Shown: positions 25,038 through 32,622 of the stretch, one piece after another
How the letters are laid out: every line of letters begins with the position of its first letter
Numbering within the stretch: position 1 is the first letter of the stretch
Source of the DNA: HGM04593 sp045661225
Lineage (GTDB): Bacteria; Bacteroidota; Bacteroidia; Bacteroidales; Bacteroidaceae
DNA: 64,000 nt
Direction of reading: 5' to 3'
Assembly: GCA_045661225.1 (NCBI GenBank)
Contig: JAZRFF010000028.1
Location: forward strand, 1-64,000
Translations under genes and position numbers: made by a program
Notes under the pieces: generated by a model
What the model was told of the DNA's origin: nothing
Database searches by the model: none
Seen by the model: only the letters and a program-made list of their open reading frames with translations

Positions 25038-25998
25038 TGTTGTTTAGCTCTATTAAATAGGTGTCGTACACTATGGCACGTCCGCCTAACCTCTCTTTTT
25101 GGTGTATGAGGCCGCTGTTGAGGGTGTGTCCGCCATCTTCGACCGACGTTCCGTAGTCAAAATAGCGATGCTCTTTGAACCTCTCGAGTGTAAGGTATTT
25201 ATACAGGTGGTCCATTACTCCTATCTTGCGCCCGCGCTCGCTGCTTGCGGTGTATTGCAGGTGCACGACATTGTCGGTAACGTACAGCACAACGCCGCCA
25301 AGGGTTTCTCCTTGTTCATTTGTAACCGTAAATAGTTTTATGTTCCGGGGGAAACTATTGTGCAGGCGCTCTATTTCGTCGAGTGTGTGTACGGGTGTTG
25401 CGCCGTATTTCTCGAGCAGTCTTTCTGATAATATCTGCCAGAATGGGGCGAAACTGCCGTCTTCTACAATGTGCAGACGGTTTTTCATCGCTGCTGTAAG
25501 CTCGCGGCGGCCTGTGAAAGGCAAAGGGGCGTTCAGTAGTGTGGTGGTTGATATTTTGCGCTCTGTGAGCGTGGCGTTGCAACGGAAAAGGGCGTAAAGG
25601 TCTTCTTCGCAAGGGTAGCGATGGTATATGTGCGGTATCGGGCGGTATACAATGCTTGTTGCCTGTGTATTGTGGCGCAGATGGTCGCGCAGTGCCCTGA
25701 ACAGTGCAAGAACGGTGTCGGCAGTAGCCTCGTCCGACAATATAAACCCGCCATACGTAAGACCGTTGTGCGTGCAGAGTCTGTCGTTTGATATATGAGC
25801 AGGGAGCAGGGCGGTTATTCTTCCGCCTTTGTAAAAGAGCAGTGAGTGGTCGCGGAAACGGTCGCTGTGGTACTCGACATAATCGCGTTTGAGAAGAAAT
25901 GTGCCGTTACGACTCTGTTCCACGAACAGGTCCCACGCCTCCTTCAGTTCCTTGCGATAGGGTACAACGCTTATGTTGGCTTCTTGCTCTTTGCTCAT
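25024..25998 (-). CDS. FemAB/GNAT-like acyltransferase
   Basis: A 324-residue protein resembling the FemAB-type double-GNAT fold. It has an N-terminal half with a WDLFVEQSRNGTFL opening seen in many FemAB-like proteins, and a C-terminal half with GVVLYVTDNVVHLQYTASS and DYGTSVEDG segments. The acyl donor and acceptor are unknown. It lies between FdtA- and FdtB-like genes, overlapping both (4 bases with fdtA, 14 with fdtB), so it probably N-acylates the amino-sugar made by its neighbours or transfers an acyl group to the finished glycan. It is not the left-handed beta-helix FdtC type. Confidence 0.72.
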   Translation of the reverse strand: MSKEQEANISVVPYRKELKEAWDLFVEQSRNGTFLLKRDYVEYHSDRFRDHSLLFYKGGRITALLPAHISNDRLCTHNGLTYGGFILSDEATADTVLALFRALRDHLRHNTQATSIVYRPIPHIYHRYPCEEDLYALFRCNATLTERKISTTTLLNAPLPFTGRRELTAAMKNRLHIVEDGSFAPFWQILSERLLEKYGATPVHTLDEIERLHNSFPRNIKLFTVTNEQGETLGGVVLYVTDNVVHLQYTASSERGRKIGVMDHLYKYLTLERFKEHRYFDYGTSVEDGGHTLNSGLIHQKERLGGRAIVYDTYLIELNNIADD

Positions 25999-26381
25999 TT
26001 TTTTATATATTCAAGAAATTCCTCGTAGGAATTTATGTATGTGGCGGGGTCGTATGTGTGCGACGCAAGTACCAGCAATACTGCGTCGGGCGAGAAATTT
26101 GTAAGTTCGTTCCAGGTGTGCGGCGGAACAAGCAGGCCTTTTTCTTTTGTGTCTAAATGGTAGGTGCTGCGTCCGTTTCTGTCCTCAAGCGTTATATCTA
26201 CGCTCCCGTTTACAGCAATGAGGTATTGGTATGACAGTTTGTTGGCGTGCTTGCCACGTTCCTCGCCCGTCGGCACGCCGTATATCCAATAGGCGCGGGT
26301 TATTGAGAATGGAATTTCGTGTCCTTCCTCAACGAGCGTAAGACTGCCGCGTCTGTCGGTATGTGTCCTTAGTTTGTCCAT
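25995..26381 (-). CDS. fdtA: FdtA/QdtA-type sugar 3,4-ketoisomerase (WxcM-like cupin)
   Basis: Small cupin enzyme that isomerises dTDP-4-keto-6-deoxyglucose to the 3-keto sugar before amination. 128 residues from ATG 26381; the upstream in-frame ATG at 26402 adds seven residues and falls on the predicted transcription start. Cupin motifs: DRRGSLTLVE at the N-terminus, GEERGKHANKLSYQYLIAV with the catalytic His of the family, and LVPPHTWNELTNFS. Family known as FdtA, QdtA or WxcM C-terminal. First gene of the cassette with its own promoter. Confidence 0.9.
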   Translation of the reverse strand: MDKLRTHTDRRGSLTLVEEGHEIPFSITRAYWIYGVPTGEERGKHANKLSYQYLIAVNGSVDITLEDRNGRSTYHLDTKEKGLLVPPHTWNELTNFSPDAVLLVLASHTYDPATYINSYEEFLEYIKK

Positions 26382-26409
26382 TGTCTGCTGTTTTTTGCGC
26401 ATTGCTATG

Positions 26410-26440
26410 CAAACTTAAGAAAAATATGTCGTTGTGGCAA
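26410..26440 (-). promoter_or_regulatory. Promoter of the fdtA-GNAT-fdtB cassette
   Basis: Minus-strand -33 TTG (26438-26440), 20-base spacer, -7 TAAGTTTG (26410-26417). Confidence 0.72.
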
Positions 26441-26480
26441 TTTTTAGCCCCTCTTCTTCGCTTATAACGCTTTTTTGGCT

Positions 26481-27119
26481 TTAAAATTGCGCTTCTGGCA
26501 GAATATTGCATCGTGTTGCATTGTCGAATATGGCGGTTGCAAGTTCGGCTGTTGTTATTTCGGCGGCCTGAGCAATAGTGGCGTATATATCCTCGATTGG
26601 CTTGACGCTCTCGTCGCTTTCTGTAAAGATGCGTTCTAATGGAGTCGCCTTTACACTGTCGGGGTTGAATTTCTCGCCGTATGATAGATGGAACCCGTGC
26701 CTTACGAGCTGGGTTGCCAGTTGGGGCTTGCCTCGGAATCCGTGTATTATCCACGCTTGAGCTGGTGATATTTCCTTGTGTAGCGCAATGAGTTGCTCGA
26801 ATGCTTTTATGCAGTGTATAATCAGAGGCTTTTTTATCTCCTCGGCCAACAGCGCGTGTGAACGGAATATTTCTGTCTGTAACTCAATGCTTGCCGTTGA
26901 GTGTAAGGTGTCTATGCCGCATTCGCCAATGGCTGTTACATTTTCTAAGCGTGCGGTTTCTTTTATTGCGGCGAAGAGCTCTTTGCTGTTATTGTCTATC
27001 TCCCAGGGGTGTATGCCTATAGAGACCCACCGCTCGGCTGTGTAGCGTGTGCCGCAGTTGAAGATGCTTGTGCACTCCTTCTGCACCGGTCTGTGGGTGT
27101 GAATGTCTAACAGCTTCAT
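26481..27119 (-). CDS. TatD family metal-dependent hydrolase
   Basis: Amidohydrolase-fold protein of the TatD family, members of which are metal-dependent 3'-5' nucleases. Metal-ligand motifs run in the expected order: DIHTHR at the N-terminus, GIHPWEI, AIGECGID, LIIHCIKAFEQL, IIHGFRG, and FTESDES as the last acidic motif. At 212 residues it is shorter than usual (about 255), the spacing being compressed between the GECGID and His motifs. It lies 15 bases downstream of yidD in the same direction. Confidence 0.88.
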   Translation of the reverse strand: MKLLDIHTHRPVQKECTSIFNCGTRYTAERWVSIGIHPWEIDNNSKELFAAIKETARLENVTAIGECGIDTLHSTASIELQTEIFRSHALLAEEIKKPLIIHCIKAFEQLIALHKEISPAQAWIIHGFRGKPQLATQLVRHGFHLSYGEKFNPDSVKATPLERIFTESDESVKPIEDIYATIAQAAEITTAELATAIFDNATRCNILPEAQF

Positions 27120-27134
27120 TTTTCTATGGAGGTG

Positions 27135-27356
27135 TCAGGGAACGGGGTCGTAACCCGAGCCTCCCCAAGGGTGGCAACGTAATATTCGCCTTACGGCAAG
27201 GTACAGCCCTTTGAAAGGACCGTGTTTGCGCAGGGCTTCAATGGCATACTGTGAACAGGTGGGGGTGAAACGGCACGACGGCGGAGTCATTGGGGAAATG
27301 ACTTTTCTGTAAAATTGAATGGGTAGTATAAGTATTGCAACAAGTATCTTTCTCAT
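27135..27356 (-). CDS. yidD: Membrane protein insertion efficiency factor YidD
   Basis: A 73-residue YidD protein that assists YidC-dependent membrane insertion. The full family signature is present: YRKVISPMTPPSCRFTPTCS, then YAIEALRKHG and CHPWGGSGYDPVP. Its ATG overlaps the rnpA stop by 4 bases, the usual rnpA-yidD coupling. yidC is not nearby. Confidence 0.96.
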   Translation of the reverse strand: MRKILVAILILPIQFYRKVISPMTPPSCRFTPTCSQYAIEALRKHGPFKGLYLAVRRILRCHPWGGSGYDPVP

Positions 27357-27745
27357 CTTGCTGAGTTTTTGGTTAAAATACTATCGAGTAATTTACCCAT
27401 TTTCTTCTTTATAAATTCGGTGCTGTTGTGTCGTGTGTCTATATACAGAATTGCTACAGCCATCTTTTTGTTCTCTGTCTCAAGACTCTCGACGAATTTG
27501 TGCTTGGTGGTGCGGTAGGCTTCGCGTATACGTCTCTTTACAAGGTTGCGGTCGACGGCGTGGCGGAATCTCTTTTTTGCGACGCTTATGAGAATTGTCG
27601 CAGTGGGTTCCTGCTCGTCGGCTTTTTGTTCAATGAACACAGCGCGCAAGGGGTAGGCTGTTACCGACTCTCCTTCGGCATAGAGTCGCTCAATGACTCT
27701 TTTGCTTTTGAGGTGCTCTTTGAGTGGAAAGGTGTTTCTTTTCAT
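27353..27745 (-). CDS. rnpA: Ribonuclease P protein component
   Basis: Protein subunit of RNase P, which trims tRNA 5' leaders. The 130-residue protein is basic, with the RNR signature in RFRHAVDRNLVKRRIREAYR near the middle and KKRF/SVAK before it. rpmH, its usual neighbour in many bacteria, is absent; hemD precedes it instead. Overlaps yidD by 4 bases. Confidence 0.94.
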   Translation of the reverse strand: MKRNTFPLKEHLKSKRVIERLYAEGESVTAYPLRAVFIEQKADEQEPTATILISVAKKRFRHAVDRNLVKRRIREAYRTTKHKFVESLETENKKMAVAILYIDTRHNSTEFIKKKMGKLLDSILTKNSAR

Positions 27746-27763
27746 CGTCGGTAGTTCTATTGA

Positions 27764-27790
27764 AGCAGCCCCGTCTTGCGGACGGGGCTG
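27764..27790 (-). other. Strong GC hairpin between hemD and rnpA
   Basis: An 11-base perfect stem (GCAGCCCCGTC / GACGGGGCTGC) with a 5-base loop in the hemD-rnpA gap. On the minus strand no T-run follows, so it could be a partial attenuator or an mRNA-processing/stability element instead of a full terminator. Confidence 0.6.
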
Positions 27791-27802
27791 CAGGGGTATC
27801 TT

Positions 27803-28543
27803 TTATTTATTTGCTGCAAGATAAGTGTCCAGTGCTGCGGGCATATTGGTCGCAGTGGCTGACGGCGCTTCAAGGTCGAGTCTCAGGCCGTTGTCCTTGA
27901 TGCACTTTGCAGTAACATTGCCGAAACAAGCAATCAACTGCTCGCCTTGAACATAGTCGGGTACGTTTTTCTTCAGTGATTCTATTCCGTGCGGGCTGAA
28001 GAAAATGAGCATATCGTAAGACTTTATATATTCAGGTTCTATGTCTGTGCTTACAGTACGGTACATTTCGGCCTGTGAGTGGGTAATACCGTATTTGTCG
28101 AACAGAGCGTTAATTTCGCTGTTGTGAACATTTGAGGTCGGAACAAAGTATTTCTCGTTCTTGTGCTTTGCGAACAGAGGGTCAAGGTCCTGAATGTGAC
28201 CGTTGCCGAAGAATACCTTGCGTTTGCGATACTGCACATACTTCTGAATATATAACGATATTGTCTCGGACAAACAGAAATACTTCATATCGTCAGGAAT
28301 AGTCACTCTCAACTCCTTGCACAGTGTGAAAAAGTGGTCAATCGCGTGACGCGAAAGGAATACGATTGCTGTGTGGTCAAGAATAGACACCTTCTGCTGG
28401 CGGAACTCTTTTGCTGTAACTCCTTCTACCTTAATAAAAGAACAAAAATCAATCTGCACCTGATGTTTCTCCGCAAGGTCAAAATATGGAGATTTGCCTG
28501 TGGCCGGTTTAGGCTGCGAAACCAGAATCTTACTTACCTTCAA
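27803..28543 (-). CDS. hemD: Uroporphyrinogen-III synthase family protein
   Basis: Closes hydroxymethylbilane to uroporphyrinogen III in tetrapyrrole synthesis. The 246-residue sequence shows the two-lobed HemD pattern: ILVSQPKP at the start, AIVFLSRHAIDHF near 60-75, EMYRTVS near 160, and the MLIFFSPHGIESL...IACFGNVTAKCIK stretch near 185-215. HemD sequences are poorly conserved, but these anchors and the DUF4271-hemD-rnpA order agree. Starts 4 bases after the DUF4271 gene. Confidence 0.88.
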   Translation of the reverse strand: MKVSKILVSQPKPATGKSPYFDLAEKHQVQIDFCSFIKVEGVTAKEFRQQKVSILDHTAIVFLSRHAIDHFFTLCKELRVTIPDDMKYFCLSETISLYIQKYVQYRKRKVFFGNGHIQDLDPLFAKHKNEKYFVPTSNVHNSEINALFDKYGITHSQAEMYRTVSTDIEPEYIKSYDMLIFFSPHGIESLKKNVPDYVQGEQLIACFGNVTAKCIKDNGLRLDLEAPSATATNMPAALDTYLAANK

Positions 28544-28547
28544 TGTT

Positions 28548-29240
28548 CTAAATTTTTATAGTTAGTTGTTCACTCAATTGTTGTATGAATTTCCACACCA
28601 TTGCTATGGGCAAAAATTCAAGTGCGCAAAGATACAATAAAATATCGAAATAGTTCCTTTTTTTTGCGAAAATGATTTTTAATGCACTGCTAATTATAGT
28701 GTAAATATAAAAAACGAGTGTCAAAAGTATATAAAAATTTACAGAATTTATAGAAATTGACGGTATGAACAGTCTGGCTACAACAGCCGGTGTAAGAATG
28801 AATCCAAGCATCTTTATTGCAAAGGAGTAGATGTTCAGCCACTCATCAACCTCTTTTTTCGAGAAAAGTATGTGGTTTACAAGGCTGTAGGCCATTCCTT
28901 TAAGCAGTATGACTATTGCAAAGAATAGCGCAAGGATTCCAATCCACAAGAGCGCGTGCGGGGTAGTGTTGCTGTTGTTGTCTATTATCCACGTAACGGT
29001 TATTATGCTCAGATAAAAGAGCGTTTGCAAGTACATAAACGTGTTGCAAATGCGGGTTATGTGTGTCCTGTCGTTGAACGACGGGGTGTTACGCTGGTAA
29101 TAAAATATACATTTTACTCTCTCTATGATGCTTGCGCCGTTCATAAGAATGACGTATGCCATTCCTGTTATATTTATAATGAACAGCAACATTATCACGT
29201 TGTCATTTGCCATACAGTATGGCGCAGGAGCAGTAGTCAT
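28548..29240 (-). CDS. DUF4271 polytopic membrane protein
   Basis: A 230-residue membrane protein with about six to seven hydrophobic helices. The family (DUF4271) is restricted to Bacteroidota and found next to hemD, from memory; its function is unknown. The N-terminal 30 residues include a first membrane segment (VIMLLFIINITGMAYVILM). Its start overlaps the end of the LOG gene by 4 bases, and hemD follows directly, so a membrane role tied to heme or to wall-enzyme insertion has been speculated only by position. Confidence 0.8.
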   Translation of the reverse strand: MTTAPAPYCMANDNVIMLLFIINITGMAYVILMNGASIIERVKCIFYYQRNTPSFNDRTHITRICNTFMYLQTLFYLSIITVTWIIDNNSNTTPHALLWIGILALFFAIVILLKGMAYSLVNHILFSKKEVDEWLNIYSFAIKMLGFILTPAVVARLFIPSISINSVNFYILLTLVFYIYTIISSALKIIFAKKRNYFDILLYLCALEFLPIAMVWKFIQQLSEQLTIKI

Positions 29241-29821
29241 AGCGCAGCGTATTTTCTAACCGATTTATCCCAGCGTGGGGTGTTTCTTATAATCTCTAAA
29301 GCCTCGGCCGGGGACGTTGCTACGCTCCATATGCTGCCGTGCAGCTCGCTCATAAAGTTCTCTTCAATGGCGGTCTGTAACTGCGCTATAAAATGGTCGT
29401 AATAACCGTTTATGTTGAGTATGACAATGGGGTTAAGGTATAGCCCAAGCTGTTTCCACGTTATAATCTCGCTTAGTTCCTCAATGGTGCCGCAACCGCC
29501 GGGAAGGGCTATGACTGCGTCGCTGAGGTCGGCCATCATTTGCTTGCGTTCGTGCATACTCTCTGTTATGCGTAGCTCTGTAAGCTCTGTGTGGTGCCAG
29601 CCTTGCTCCACCATAAAACGCGGAATGACACCTATGGCATTGCCGCCGGCCTCTAAGGCTCCGTCCTCGACCCTGCGCATAAGCCCTATGCTGCCGGCAC
29701 CGGTAACAACGGCTATACCCTCCTTTGCAAGGAGAGCTCCAAGTTCGTATGCGGTGTCGTTGTATATTGCAGCCGCTTTGTTGCTCGATGCGCAGTAGAC
29801 GCAGATTTTCTCTATATTCAC
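29237..29821 (-). CDS. LOG family (TIGR00730) nucleotide phosphoribohydrolase
   Basis: Lysine-decarboxylase-like fold enzyme of the LOG family, which releases bases from nucleoside 5'-monophosphates; in plants it activates cytokinin. The signature PGGCGTIEE is near residue 108, and GAGSIGLMRRVEDGAL near 40 and ESMHERKQMM near 87 are the other conserved motifs. 194 aa is the normal short bacterial size. First gene of the LOG-DUF4271-hemD-rnpA-yidD-tatD run; no good promoter was seen, but repeats lie directly upstream. Confidence 0.9.
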   Translation of the reverse strand: MNIEKICVYCASSNKAAAIYNDTAYELGALLAKEGIAVVTGAGSIGLMRRVEDGALEAGGNAIGVIPRFMVEQGWHHTELTELRITESMHERKQMMADLSDAVIALPGGCGTIEELSEIITWKQLGLYLNPIVILNINGYYDHFIAQLQTAIEENFMSELHGSIWSVATSPAEALEIIRNTPRWDKSVRKYAAL

Positions 29822-29858
29822 TTTTTGTTTGTTGACGGTGGTTATTATGCCTGCACTT

Positions 29859-29997
29859 CGTCAGGCTTGTCGAACTTGGTCACTTACGTTTTGTGACTTT
29901 GACAACCCTGTCTGTCGTCAGGCTTGTCGAACTTGGTCACTTATATGTTTTGTGACTTTGACAACCCTGCACTTCGTCAGGCTTTTACGTTTTGTGA
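29859..29997. repeat. Tandem palindromic repeats, about 57-59 bases per unit
   Basis: Two full copies (29859-29915 and 29916-29974) and a third truncated copy (29975-29997) begin CGTCAGGCTT and share GTCGAACTTGGTCACTTA and TTTTGTGACTTTGACAACCC. Each full unit can fold on itself: GGTCAC pairs with GTGAC, and the ends CAGGCTTGTC / GTTGTCnnCCTG-type arms pair with one mismatch. Copy 3 lacks the 15 central bases and runs into the comM stop codon. The array fills the gap between comM and the LOG gene. Confidence 0.8.
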
Positions 29998-31536
29998 CTA
30001 TGTTCCCCAACTTTCACGGTCGAGGTTGCGGTAGCCTATTGCCTCGGCAATGTGGTGCGATAAAATATTTTCACTTCGGTCGAGGTCGGCTATTGTGCGG
30101 GCGACCTTTAGTATGCGGTCGTATGCGCGTGCCGATAGGTCGAACCTTGTCATTGCGGTCTTGAGCATCGCAAGGCTTGTCTCGTCGAGCACTGCGTACT
30201 TTGCTATGAGCTTGGGTGTCATCTGCGCGTTGCAGTAGATTCCTTCTTCGTTTCTGTATCGCTCTTCCTGAATTTTGCGGGCTGCAACAACGCGTTCGCG
30301 TATCACAGCGCTTGGCTCGCCCGGTACGGTGTTTGATATTTCTTCAAAAGGCACGGGTACAATCTCTATTTGCAGGTCGATGCGGTCGAGCAACGGCCCG
30401 CTTATCTTGTTCAGATAGCGCTGTACCTGTCCCGGACTGCAGGTGCACTCCTTGGTCGGGTGGTTGTAATACCCGCAAGGGCAGGGGTTCATCGATGCTA
30501 CAAACATCACTCCTGCGGGGTATTCAACCTTGTAGTTTGCGCGTGCCACGCAAATTTTGCGGTCTTCGAGGGGCTGACGCATAACCTCAAGTACGTCGCG
30601 GCTGAATTCGGGAAGCTCGTCAAGGAACAGCACTCCGTTGTGTGCCAGCGAAATTTCGCCGGGCTTGGGATTGCTGCCTCCTCCACACAGGGCTACCGAT
30701 GAAATTGTGTGATGGGGGCTTCGGAATGGGCGTTGGGTTATGAGCGACGTGCCGTCGGGCATCATTCCGCTCACTGAATGTATTTTTGTTGTTTCAAGGC
30801 TCTCGCTGAGCGTGAGGGGTGGCAGAATCGATGGCAAACGCTTGGCCATCATTGACTTTCCGCTTCCCGGAGGGCCTACCATAATAAGGTTATGTCCGCC
30901 GGCGGCTGCAACCTCGAATGCGCGTTTGACGCTCTCTTGTCCGCGTACCTCGCTGAAGTCGAATGGGAATGTTGTCTGCCTTGAATAAAAATCTTTCTCA
31001 ATGTCAACAGTGTAGGGGGGAATCTCCTCTTCGTCGTTGAGGAAACGTACTACCTGCATAAGATTTTCGGCAGCGTAAACGGTTATTCCGTCAACGACAG
31101 CCGCCTCGGCTGCGTTTCCGTGTGGCAGAATAACTCCCTCGTATCCCAGCTCCTTGGCTTTTATTGTTATGGGAAGAGCGCCTTTTATTGGCATCAGAAC
31201 TCCGTCGAGCCCTAACTCACCCATAATAAGGTAGCGGCTGAGCTTTGTGGTGGATATAACTTCATCGGCGGCGAGTATGCCCACGGCAATCGGAAGGTCG
31301 TATGCCGAACCTTCCTTTTTTATGTCGGCCGGCGCCATATTTACAATAATCTGCTTGCTGGGGAAACGCAGTCCGTTATATTGGAATGCGGAGTTTATGC
31401 GCTGGTGGCTCTCTTTTACGGCATTGTCGGGAAGGCCTACAAGGTAGAATTTTATTCCTCGCAGGGCATTAACTTCAATGGTTACGAGCGTTGCGCTTAT
31501 GCCTTGTATTGCGGCGGCAAGAACTTTTACAAGCAT
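29998..31536 (-). CDS. comM: YifB/ComM family Mg-chelatase-like AAA ATPase
   Basis: AAA+ helicase of the ComM family, which promotes branch migration during natural transformation and homologous recombination. 512 residues. The N-terminal Lon-substrate-binding-like domain (about 1-180) has GLPDNAVKES; the AAA core has Walker A GPPGSGKSMMAKRLP near 215, Walker B FLDELPEF near 305, and SMNPCPCGYYNHPTKECTCS with the zinc-binding cysteines. The C-terminal Mg_chelatase_C ends in AEAIGYRNLDRESW. It starts 11 bases after the thioredoxin-like gene stop, so it is the third gene of the typA operon. Confidence 0.93.
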   Translation of the reverse strand: MLVKVLAAAIQGISATLVTIEVNALRGIKFYLVGLPDNAVKESHQRINSAFQYNGLRFPSKQIIVNMAPADIKKEGSAYDLPIAVGILAADEVISTTKLSRYLIMGELGLDGVLMPIKGALPITIKAKELGYEGVILPHGNAAEAAVVDGITVYAAENLMQVVRFLNDEEEIPPYTVDIEKDFYSRQTTFPFDFSEVRGQESVKRAFEVAAAGGHNLIMVGPPGSGKSMMAKRLPSILPPLTLSESLETTKIHSVSGMMPDGTSLITQRPFRSPHHTISSVALCGGGSNPKPGEISLAHNGVLFLDELPEFSRDVLEVMRQPLEDRKICVARANYKVEYPAGVMFVASMNPCPCGYYNHPTKECTCSPGQVQRYLNKISGPLLDRIDLQIEIVPVPFEEISNTVPGEPSAVIRERVVAARKIQEERYRNEEGIYCNAQMTPKLIAKYAVLDETSLAMLKTAMTRFDLSARAYDRILKVARTIADLDRSENILSHHIAEAIGYRNLDRESWGT

Positions 31537-31547
31537 TGTGGCGGGTG

Positions 31548-32621
31548 TTATTTCTTGTTTTTCTTTTTGTTTTTAAGTTTCTCTTTTTCCTCGAGCTCTT
31601 TTTCGTGTTTCCTTGTCATTGAGTCGATGCGCTCTTGCAAGCGGTTATCCTTTACATCGTACTCGATAATTCGGTTGTAGGGGTTTATGAGCATTGTGTA
31701 GGGGATTGACTTTATGTTGAATTTATTGAGAAACTCACTGCTGAACATATCTTTGTCGTATATATTCTCGCCTTTGATTCTGTTGTGGCTGATGAATTTA
31801 CGCCACGCAGCCGAGTCGTAATCGAGCGAAATGTTTACAAGCGTGAACTTGTCGCTTTTTATGCTGTCTTTTATTGCTGACAGACGCTTGACCTTCTCGC
31901 AGCTCTCATCGTTCCACGTAGCCCAGAACGTTAGCAGAATGTAGTTGCCCATCAAGTCGCTTAGCGATTTCTTTTCGCTCTTTGCATTTGTGAATTTCAG
32001 TGTAGGCAGGGTTCGGTGTGTGTTGTTACTACGGTTCCTGTCGATTTTTTTCTTTAGCGAGGTAAAGAATTCGTGGTCCTGAAGAATACCTCCTAACTTG
32101 TTCGTGTATGAGCGTATCTCTCTGTTGTCGGGCGATGGTATATCGACCAAATAACGGCGTATAATCTCAATGTTTACAAGGCTTATGGGGTTTTTGTCTA
32201 TAAAAGAGTCTATTCTTGCGTATTGCTCTTTTTTTAGCTTGCAGGCATCGAGTATTCTTGATATACTATCGTGCAGCGCTTGCGGCCTGCCACCCTCTAT
32301 GCTCCAACCGCTCCTTAAAGTGCTGTCGCTCTTGAGTAGCGCCTTGATTTGTGGCTGGGCATACACCGGCACGTATCGTCCGTCGGGGGTTATGAGCGCG
32401 AGTGGGGTCAGTGTGTCTACGGCAATGGCAAACTCAAAAAAACCCTCGTCGTCACAGATGGCTGTATCGACCTTCTCGTACCGGCTGTCGGTGCCGTGAA
32501 GGTATACCGCCGCTTCGGGCACGCCGGTGTTGCCTGTGAGGGTGAATGTCCTCGACTTTTCTATTTTGGAGCAGGCGAGGAGTGTGAAAAGAATGAGTAT
32601 GAACGCTGCGGCTCTCTTCAT
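31548..32621 (-). CDS. DUF4369/thioredoxin-like lipoprotein without a CxxC site
   Basis: Envelope lipoprotein of 357 residues. Lipobox FTLLAC (Cys at about 15), N-terminal DUF4369-type beta domain (FTLTGN...TAICDDEGFFEFAI), a helical linker, and a C-terminal thioredoxin-like domain. Where redox-active relatives have WCxxC, this reads WNDESC: both active-site positions are replaced (Asn and Ser), with a Cys one residue later. So disulfide exchange is unlikely by the usual chemistry. Ends in a Lys-rich tail (KKKNKK). A 12-residue longer start at 32654 exists; 32621 gives a proper signal peptide and lies right at the typA stop. Confidence 0.82.
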   Translation of the reverse strand: MKRAAAFILILFTLLACSKIEKSRTFTLTGNTGVPEAAVYLHGTDSRYEKVDTAICDDEGFFEFAIAVDTLTPLALITPDGRYVPVYAQPQIKALLKSDSTLRSGWSIEGGRPQALHDSISRILDACKLKKEQYARIDSFIDKNPISLVNIEIIRRYLVDIPSPDNREIRSYTNKLGGILQDHEFFTSLKKKIDRNRSNNTHRTLPTLKFTNAKSEKKSLSDLMGNYILLTFWATWNDESCEKVKRLSAIKDSIKSDKFTLVNISLDYDSAAWRKFISHNRIKGENIYDKDMFSSEFLNKFNIKSIPYTMLINPYNRIIEYDVKDNRLQERIDSMTRKHEKELEEKEKLKNKKKNKK

Positions 32622-32622
32622 C

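Noticed and set aside
27746..27802. rpmH next to rnpA
   Set aside because: No frame with an L34 sequence exists in the gap or nearby.
29859..29997. CRISPR array
   Set aside because: The repeats are contiguous with no unique spacers of constant length, are themselves palindromic, and no cas gene is nearby.
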